Assembly: GCA_003013855.2 (NCBI GenBank)
Contig: PVNU02002353.1
Span: forward strand, 930,001-994,000
Source: Liriodendron chinense
Taxonomy: Eukaryota; Streptophyta; Magnoliopsida; Magnoliales; Magnoliaceae
DNA length: 64,000 nucleotides
Reading direction: 5' to 3'
Part shown: one piece after another, positions 58,441 through 64,000 of the stretch
Position numbering within the stretch: position 1 is the stretch's first letter
Layout of the letters: each line of letters begins with the position of its first letter
Program-made: the position numbers and the translations under genes
The notes under the pieces: model-generated
The model's input: only the letters and a program-made list of their open reading frames with translations
What the model was told of the DNA's origin: nothing
The model's database searches: none

Positions 58441-59173
58441 GAAGGAGTGCAGGGCAGTAACAGGTTTATAGTCCCCATGACGGCCAATAAAAGCCGACAG
58501 TGCTCGGCTCCCCGAGCTGAATCAGGCAACACCTGGTTCACATCGCCGTCTTGCTCGGGTCTTTTACAAAAAAAATTTCAAAAAAAAAAAAATCAGAAGA
58601 TTCAAAAACCCAAAAACACCAAATATTTCAAAATTTCAAAAAAAAAAAAATCAAATTTTCACAATCCAAAAGTTCAAAAAAAAATCCAGATATTCACAAA
58701 ATTCCAAAAAAACCAGAAAATCTTTGAAAGCAAAAAAAAAAAGAAAAAGAAATCTCTTTTTCAATAAAGTATCAAGTCTGTCTGTCAAAGCACTTGAGTA
58801 TGAAGTTGACTCATATGATTTCAATCTAGAGTTAGATTTCAAACTCAAGGGTTTGGACAAAGCCAAATGATGTGGAAAATGATGAGCTGACTCCTAAACT
58901 AAGAGGGTCTCCTCGAAAGTTCGAACCAAAAGCCAATGTCATCTCAAAAAAATTTCAAAATTATAAACTTAGGATCTCCTGAGACTCATAAGGAAGTGTG
59001 CATTAAGAATCCTTGTCCCTGAAAAATAAGCAGAGAATGATCGAATTTTTGAAGTCATGACTTCCCAATCTTGCGTCCTATGAAGACTTATTGATCAAAA
59101 ACTCATCAAGCCTATCAAGAAGATGCTGTCAAGACAATGTTTGCATTCCATGCTGGAGTGTGTGACTTGACGA
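58441..59173 (+). other. A-rich region after Gag
   Basis: No pol frame is present where protease/RT would be expected. Long A-rich stretches lie at about 58566-58745, followed by CAATAAAG (58763-58770), which could act as a polyadenylation signal. A GCTCGG-CTC-CCGAGC hairpin occurs at 58503-58517. Confidence 0.45.
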
Positions 59174-59800
59174 ATGATCGAAGAAACCTCACGGCTCGAT
59201 GAAGACAGATTGTTGCCAACATGTCAGAAAGCACTTCAAGTGTCAGCAACATGCACATCGGATCCATATGTGTGCTTCGAAATTCTACAACATGATAACG
59301 CTCCAGCTATTCCCTGTACGAGGTATCTACATCAGCAGAAAGATCGACTTGGCATCATCTAGCAGTCATACACATATACCTGTGGCAGTCGATTACAACA
59401 CAAAGTGGATGGAGGTAATATTCTGATCTCGCACGATAATTCTCATGAAGAATGACATCATCAATTGTTAAGGGTTCCCACATGCTATCAACATTGGCAA
59501 TGGGATGTCCTTCGAAATCTAAGGATGGAGGAGTTCCTCAAGAAGCTTAAAATCAGAAGACAGACCTACGAGTTCAACTCAAAATCCCGCCAACGTGAGT
59601 GCTGATGAAGAATGAAGCCGAAGAAAGAAAAGTCATATCGGGTTTACAACAAGCACTGCTGCATTTATCATACTCAAGGGGCAAGCCCCAAGAATCAGTG
59701 AATTCCTTCTGGGACGCACCGTTCGACTCACCAGCCTGAGGGGTAAGGATCTTCCAGAGCCAATCAACGCCGACAACGTGAAAATCTCTCACAGGTAAGC
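59174..59800 (+). pseudogene. Degenerate TAT-type integrase
   Basis: The frame at 59199-59426 reads like the zinc-binding end and core start of a Gypsy integrase (CCQHVRKHFKCQQHAHRIHM, then VAVDYNTKWMEV, matching the VAIDYFTKWVEA pattern). Near 59450-59520 broken frames resemble the ITDNG core segment (INIGNGMSF). Near 59742-59792, GKDLPEPINADNVK matches the C-terminal LPEPINAD block of TAT integrases. Intervening sequence is shortened and contains stops. No reverse transcriptase lies between Gag and this remnant. Confidence 0.65.
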
Positions 59801-60280
59801 CATTCCAACCTTATCAAGAGTTACATTAGTAGAGCTGAAGTCAAGAGGTTAAGGCTTAAACCCCTGAGAACCCCTTCCCGTCCACCAATAAGTGTTCCAA
59901 ATAAAGGGTTCAAAAGAGAAAAAAAAAAAAAGAGAATAGAGCAAAAAAAAAAGGGGGTTTTAAAAAAAAGAAAAAAAGAAAAAAAAAGAAGGGGCACACA
60001 ACCCACAAAAAAAAAAAGAAGAAGAAGAAGAAGAAGAAGAAAGAAAGAAAGAAAGAAAGAAAGAGAAAAAAAAATTGACCCAAAAGAAACACATCTATCC
60101 ATCCATCCACCTCAGAAGGGTCTGTAGCTAAGGCCGACAGCTCTGCTATTGTAATTTAAGATAAGGGCCGAAAGGTTACCATCGGCCGACAACGACGGAT
60201 TCCTGACCTCGGGGAGCCGCAGTTATCCAAAAAAAAAAAAAAAGAAGAAGAAAAAAAAGATGTGTGCCTAAACAAAGAGG
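59801..60280 (+). repeat. Purine-rich simple-sequence tract
   Basis: A-rich sequence with (GAA)n at about 60018-60040 and (GAAA)n at about 60040-60066. The minus-strand frames here consist of Phe/Leu runs and are not genes. Confidence 0.7.
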
Positions 60281-60493
60281 GCGGAGTGAAAACCCGAAAG
60301 GGCGCTCCGAGTAAAAACAGTGGGCACACAGCGGACTTAGTGAAAACCCGAAAGGGCGCTGAGGGTAAAAACAGCATAGCTGCCAAGGGGCAGGCAAGAT
60401 CAAATAACCGGGACGTGGTGAAAACCCGAAAGGGCGCCACGGGCAAAAATGACGGGCAAGCCGGACGCAGCGAAAACCCGAAAGGGCGTTGCG
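60281..60493 (+). ncRNA. Four-unit array of nested RNA hairpins
   Basis: Each unit is a 5-pair variable stem, (T/C)GAAAA, an inner hairpin CCC-GAAA-GGG with a GNRA loop, CG, and the closing stem strand. Most are followed by a GGTAAAAA-like tail. Stems: unit 1 CGGAG/CTCCG (60282-60286 with 60305-60309); unit 2 CTTAG/CTGAG (60336-60340 with 60359-60363); unit 3 CGTGG/CCACG (60414-60418 with 60437-60441); unit 4 CGCAG/TTGCG (60466-60470 with 60489-60493). The stem differs in every unit but pairing is kept, with G-U pairs in units 2 and 4. This is covariation, so an RNA structure is likely within the element's transcript. Function is unknown. Confidence 0.7.
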
Positions 60494-61072
60494 GGTAATA
60501 ATGGCTAAGAAAAGAAAAGAAAAAAAAAAGAAAAAAGTAGGTACATGAGAGATCCAAGCGACATGAAGATTCAATGAAAGCAAGGATGGCGGCTATGAGT
60601 CGAGAATTCTTTCAGGATCTGCCCCAATTCTAGGGGAAGGATACCATTGCGCACTATCTTAAGGGGACCAGGACCCTTGGTAAATAATTAAGAAAATCGA
60701 GTATGACATCAGGCTGAGTCAAAAATTCTGATTCCTACATCTAAAAGCACAAGTCCAAATCACGCACAGACAGATAAGCACTTGACACAAATTTTTACTT
60801 CATGATTTGCATATATTTTCCAAAAAAGAAAAAAAATCATTTTTCCTTATTCATATATATGCAAAAAAAAAAAAGAAAAATCTTACAGGGCTTTCAAAGT
60901 AAACGTCCAGTCAACTAATGGGGTACCTTCCGTGAGTGCATTTCTCCCGGTCATTCCTCCCAGAAGGTAAGTATCTCTCTTCCTGCTTTGATGCTTCAAT
61001 CCTTTTACTAAAGTATTTTCTCTCCTCACAGGTACCAGAAGGCAATCCAAGATCAGCCCATCAACGTCCATC
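60494..61072 (+). other. TAT 3' non-coding sequence
   Basis: No credible ORF. Includes A-rich tracts and a pyrimidine stretch near 61010-61030 ending in CTCACAG, which would be a plausible splice acceptor just before the frame at 61073. Confidence 0.35.
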
Positions 61073-61660
61073 ATGAACCCATCATCACCATCAATCACAT
61101 CATCCATATGGCTCCCACTCAAGGGACATATAGCCTCACCTATGTCCCATCATCCCATCTCATCCATGCCATCCATTTCTCCCATAATGAAGGGCCCATT
61201 CAAATCTGAAATTCCAGCCATCCCACCATTAATGGAGCCATTCAAAGCTCCACCAACCACCAAGCTTAATTCATCATCAATACCCCCATTTAATGCTCCA
61301 TCTCCACCATCCATTAAAGGAAGCTCTCCATCATTAAAGCCCTCACCAAGTGCTGGAGTGTGGGACCCACCAACCTCTCCCACTATGGCCCATAAATCAT
61401 CATCCAAAGCTGCCCAAGAAAGGACAAAATGGGAAGAGGACAAAATGAAGAGAAAAGACAAGGAGAAAAGAAGATTCATGGCTGAATCGAATAGCTCGGT
61501 ACGGAGAATGTGGGGGACAGGAGAAGGGGACAGCAGGAAATGTCCGAACCAGAGTCAGCCCAGGCCGCTCAAGAGGCGAGTCTTGGGCGGCCTGCTCTGG
61601 GCCGCCCGTACGGACGCGGTTCCTCTCTCTCCGCGGGATTGGCTCCAGGGTTCTTGGTAG
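61073..61660 (+). CDS. Doubtful Ser/Pro-rich ORF in the TAT 3' region
   Basis: A 195-residue frame. Residues 1-110 are Ser/Pro/Ile-rich with recurring motifs such as PSISPIMKGPFK and IPPLMEPFKAP. Residues about 115-145 are Lys/Glu-rich (KWEEDKMKRKDKEKRRF). The last 40 residues are translated from GC-rich sequence related to the LTR hairpin units. Composition suggests expansion of a CATCCATC-type repeat rather than a selected protein. A minus-strand frame overlaps it. I do not recognise a function. Confidence 0.2.
   Translation: MNPSSPSITSSIWLPLKGHIASPMSHHPISSMPSISPIMKGPFKSEIPAIPPLMEPFKAPPTTKLNSSSIPPFNAPSPPSIKGSSPSLKPSPSAGVWDPPTSPTMAHKSSSKAAQERTKWEEDKMKRKDKEKRRFMAESNSSVRRMWGTGEGDSRKCPNQSQPRPLKRRVLGGLLWAARTDAVPLSPRDWLQGSW
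61581..61612 (-). repeat. Inverse copy of the LTR GC-hairpin unit
   Basis: GGGCGGCCTGCTCTGGGCCGCCCGTACGG-type sequence is the reverse complement of the CCGTACGGGCGGCCC(A)...GCAGGCCGCCC units at 54091-54232. It can fold on itself, or pair with the U3 units of the 3' LTR in the element's RNA. Confidence 0.7.
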
Positions 61661-61832
61661 GTGAGGCTGACAGTCTACGTCAGCAGATGGCACCCCGTGG
61701 GCCGCCCAAGGCTCCGGTCCACTCCAGATTTCGATTGAGGCTGATCAAGATCATATAAAAGGTGCCCCACCGGTCCAATCACGAAGCAATGCAGCCAGAA
61801 CATGGCTGATCAAGTCAAAGAGAAGGAAAGGT

Positions 61833-62300
61833 GATCAAGTGGGGGCCACAAGCAATCCAAGTCATTCAAAGACTAGATCATCATGATCTAAACCATTGAA
61901 GAACCTACATGAGCCATCAAACAACAAGATCGAAGGATTGATCGTCAAAAGAAGGGCCAGAATCCAAGATCTAACCATCAAGTGGGCCCATAAAGCCAAG
62001 ACAAGCAATCTGAGCCGTACAAGCCATCGTCCACACCATGAGAAGCCTTCTTAACCTCACAAATCATCAAAAGAGGTGCCCCAAAGTAAAGCCGAGGTTT
62101 CAAGTGGGCCCACAGGGCCGAATCTATCAATCTGAACCATTCAAGGGCTAAATCATCAGGATCCAAACCATTGGAAGGCTTACACAAGTCAGGAAGCAGC
62201 AAGATCAAAGGCATGATCATCAAGAGAGAAGGCCGGAATCCAAGATCCGATCATCAAATGGCCCGCAGGGCCAAATCAAGTAATTCGGACCACTCAAATC
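61833..62300 (+). repeat. Diverged tandem repeat of about 250 bases
   Basis: Two similar segments each contain CAAGTGGGNCCACA, a TCTGAACCATTCAAG-like block, a CTAAACCATTGAAG-like block, AACAAGATCGAAGG, GGCCGGAATCCAAGATC and GATCATCAA blocks in the same order. No ORF is conserved between them. Confidence 0.55.
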
Positions 62301-62359
62301 ACAGTCAGCCCCGTCAGAAGCCAAATAAAGCAAGGTAAGTATGCCCAACCCCAAAAGTT

Positions 62360-63436
62360 GGTCCGAAGACCTTAAACTACGTCGGGATCAAGATCCCGAG
62401 GGATTGTCAATAAAACCGGCATCAGTCTTCTTCAAGATCTGGTGGCTCCGGACATTTTCAGAAAACCAAAAAAATATATACATCACTTGTACAGTTTCAT
62501 GGTCCGAAGACCTTAAACTACGTCGGGATCAAGATCCCGAGGGATTTTTAATAAAAATGGGTATCGATCTCGACCATCAAAATCAGAATCGATGACCCAG
62601 AATTTTTTTCAAAAAAAAGAAAACAAAAAAATGTCTTTCCTCTTTTAAAGTTTTGGGTCCGAAGACCTTAAACTACGTCGGGATCAACGTCCCGAGAGAT
62701 TTTTAATAAAAACCAGCATCGACCCCAGCCTTTCAGGCCAAGATCTGATGATCTGGATCATTTCGAAAAACAAAAAAATGTGTTTGCCCCCCTTTTTACT
62801 AAGTCTGGGTCCGAAGACCTTAAACTACGTCGGGATCGACATCCCGAGAGATTTTCAATAAAAGCCGGCGTCGGTCTTGTTTGCTCACATCAAGATCAAT
62901 GACTCCGGACATTTTCAAAAATCATAAAAATATATTACCAGCCCCGCTTTTAAAGTTTTGGTCCGAAGACCTTAAACTACGTCGGGATCGACATCCCGAG
63001 AGATTTTCAATAAAAACCGGCATCAGTCTGGATTGTCCATCCGCTGACACCGGACATTTTTCCAAAAAAAATATATAATGTTTGCCCCTCTTTTGTACAG
63101 TTTCATGGTTCGAAGACCTTAAACTACACTGGGATTAATTTCTCGGGGGACCTTTCTCGCTTTCAACTAAAAACCGGCATCGACCTCGACCGTTGGGATC
63201 ATGGTTCGATAACCCGGATCATCTCAAAAATACCAAAAATATTTTAAAGCTTTTCATAAAAACCAGTGTCAATCTCGATTACTCGAGTTGAAGTCTGGAA
63301 CCTTTTCAAAACAAAAAAAATATAGATACAATATAAAAAAAAAAAAAAAAAATGATTCACCAAAAATTTCAAACTGCACAAATTCATCCCCAGCGGTCCG
63401 AAGACCTAAAACTACACTGGGATTAACTTCTCGGGG
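62360..63436 (+). ncRNA. Seven-unit array of paired RNA hairpins, about 150-base period
   Basis: Units start at 62360, 62501, 62656, 62808, 62960, 63107 and 63395. Each has hairpin 1 GGTC-CGAA-GACC, a TTAAACTAC linker (TAAAACTAC in the last) and hairpin 2 such as TCGGGATC-AA-GATCCCGA. Hairpin 2 changes between units while staying paired: GGGATCAACGTCCC, GGGATCGACATCCC, and CTGGGA with TCTCGG in units 6 and 7. Unit 6 has GGTT, keeping a G-U pair. Most units are followed by TTTTCAATAAAAACCGGCATC-like sequence. A unit-sized gap near 63250 keeps only that trailing part. Likely a structured RNA repeat in the element's transcript; function unknown. Confidence 0.7.
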
Positions 63437-64000
63437 GCTTTCTTTCCTAACCTGTTCCAGACATGGCTGACACTTGATCGTACGGGTGTCTGGAATCTTT
63501 TAAACAGGTAAAGGCTGAGGCGGGCAGAACTCCGCAATCCTGTTCGTGTTGAACGCACCGTGATAGACAACCTTGAGTTGGAAGTCGCTGTTGAAGCTGA
63601 TGGATGTTCCCTGTTCCTAGAACTCATGAAGGGGATTAAGGCTGTTGGGAGGTGAAGCTCACCCTCACGGAATTGTGAGCAACGTAAGACCCCAAACTGG
63701 ATTGACTAAGGGAAATGTGAGGATGTGGCTCATCTTGTGGCCGAAGGAGTCCGTCGGACGATACGTGGTCTATGTGCATTGCACATGAGGAACAGGCAAC
63801 TTTGTGGGTGTGTTGACTGAAAACCCTCAAAATCCCTTCATCCGAAGATGTAAAACTACGGCACTTAACTGTGTGAGACTCGTCTTGCTCGCTGACGTAA
63901 AATGGATCGGGTGCCTTACCAGCAGTAGAAGCTGGAAGTGGATGGAAATTCCATATCTTTTCCCTGCATTTCAGAAAAATCACAAAATACAAAAAACATT
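63437..64000 (+). other. TAT 3' region running off the window
   Basis: Apart from the hairpin unit at 63839-63880, no gene or LTR start (TGTAGACACCCC) is seen. The element continues beyond the window edge. Confidence 0.5.
63839..63880 (+). ncRNA. Diverged eighth unit of the hairpin array
   Basis: CATC-CGAA-GATG (63839-63850) is followed by TAAAACTAC and then GCAC-TTAACT-GTGT. The CGAA loop and the linker are kept, while two of the four hairpin-1 pairs are replaced by other Watson-Crick pairs. The distance from the last unit (444 bases) is three repeat periods. Confidence 0.6.

Larger units (their letters stand above)
53738..64000 (+). mobile_element. Non-autonomous TAT-type Ty3/Gypsy element, left part
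   Basis: A long LTR (53738-55319) starting TGTAGACACCCC is followed by a tRNA-Arg-type primer-binding site, a 961-codon Gag-like ORF with a decayed protease tail, no RT, a decayed integrase, and more than 4 kb of non-coding sequence rich in tandem repeats. The insertion point in the older Gypsy element is visible by comparison with 26271-26284; GTATC (53733-53737) is the expected 5-base duplication. TAT/Ogre elements are known for long LTRs and tandem repeats near their 3' ends. Keeping Gag while losing Pol recalls the TR-GAG class. The 3' LTR is outside the window. Confidence 0.8.

Noticed and set aside
60262..60498. Plus-strand ORF with repeated KTRKGA motif
   Set aside because: The motif is the translation of the GAAAACCCGAAAGGGCGC repeat. 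Stem covariation explains the conservation better than protein coding does, and the frame is not maintained in all four units.
59821..60583. Minus-strand Phe/Leu/Ser-rich ORFs
   Set aside because: They are translations of poly-purine tracts and of the hairpin array on the opposite strand.
62341..63078. Plus-strand ORFs with a repeated WSEDLKLRRDQDPEG motif
   Set aside because: The repeat is conserved at RNA-structure level. Frames differ between units and stop within them.
60281..63880. CRISPR-like arrays
   Set aside because: Spacing, eukaryotic context and lack of constant repeat ends argue against CRISPR; the repeats are diverged hairpin units inside a retrotransposon.

Overview
This is a nuclear window from a flowering plant. 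The evidence is the AT-rich intergenic sequence, short genes with a leader intron, abundant LTR retrotransposons, plant L1-type LINEs and many miniature inverted-repeat elements. Recurrent foldback repeats carrying the motif GTGGGCCCACCATGAT and LTRs of the TAT Ty3/Gypsy type suggest, from memory only, a magnoliid-like genome; that placement is weak. No rRNA, tRNA, CRISPR array or conventional multi-exon gene is visible.

Layout. 1-5294 holds AT-rich DNA, a Tourist-like MITE, a short L1 tail and copy P1 of a small-protein gene family. 5295-26277 and 32762-53737 are two copies of one ~21 kb segment about 27.5 kb apart. It contains a Ty1/Copia element, an L1 LINE split by an LTR-like element, a Mutator-like MITE, a hAT MITE, a minisatellite, a small-gene copy (P2 or P4), a second Copia LTR and a minus-strand Ty3/Gypsy element with a MITE inside. 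Between the two copies, 26278-32761 carries the Gypsy 5' LTR, small-gene copy P3, foldback elements and the start of the Copia element. From 53738 to the window end lies the left part of a large non-autonomous TAT-type Ty3/Gypsy element, inserted into the second Gypsy copy.

The most striking observation is that 5295-14343 is the base-by-base COMPLEMENT, not the reverse complement, of 32762-41849. It is colinear throughout, except for a 146-base island (10015-10160) in normal orientation. At 14343|14344 the sequence switches exactly in register to an ordinary direct copy of 41850-53737. DNA recombination or replication between antiparallel strands is not known to produce this. A data-processing error is by far the likeliest cause, and every ORF in that block should be disregarded.

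The best candidates for real, under-described biology are in the TAT element. Two tandem arrays of short RNA-hairpin units show compensatory base changes: four units at 60281-60493, with a CCC-GAAA-GGG inner hairpin, and eight units at 62360-63880, each with a stem-CGAA-stem hairpin followed in most by a second hairpin. A 961-residue Gag-like ORF stays open although protease and integrase are decayed and reverse transcriptase is absent. Also notable are the four-copy small gene family with a conserved leader intron, and one foldback core shared by MITEs with different termini and target-site duplications.
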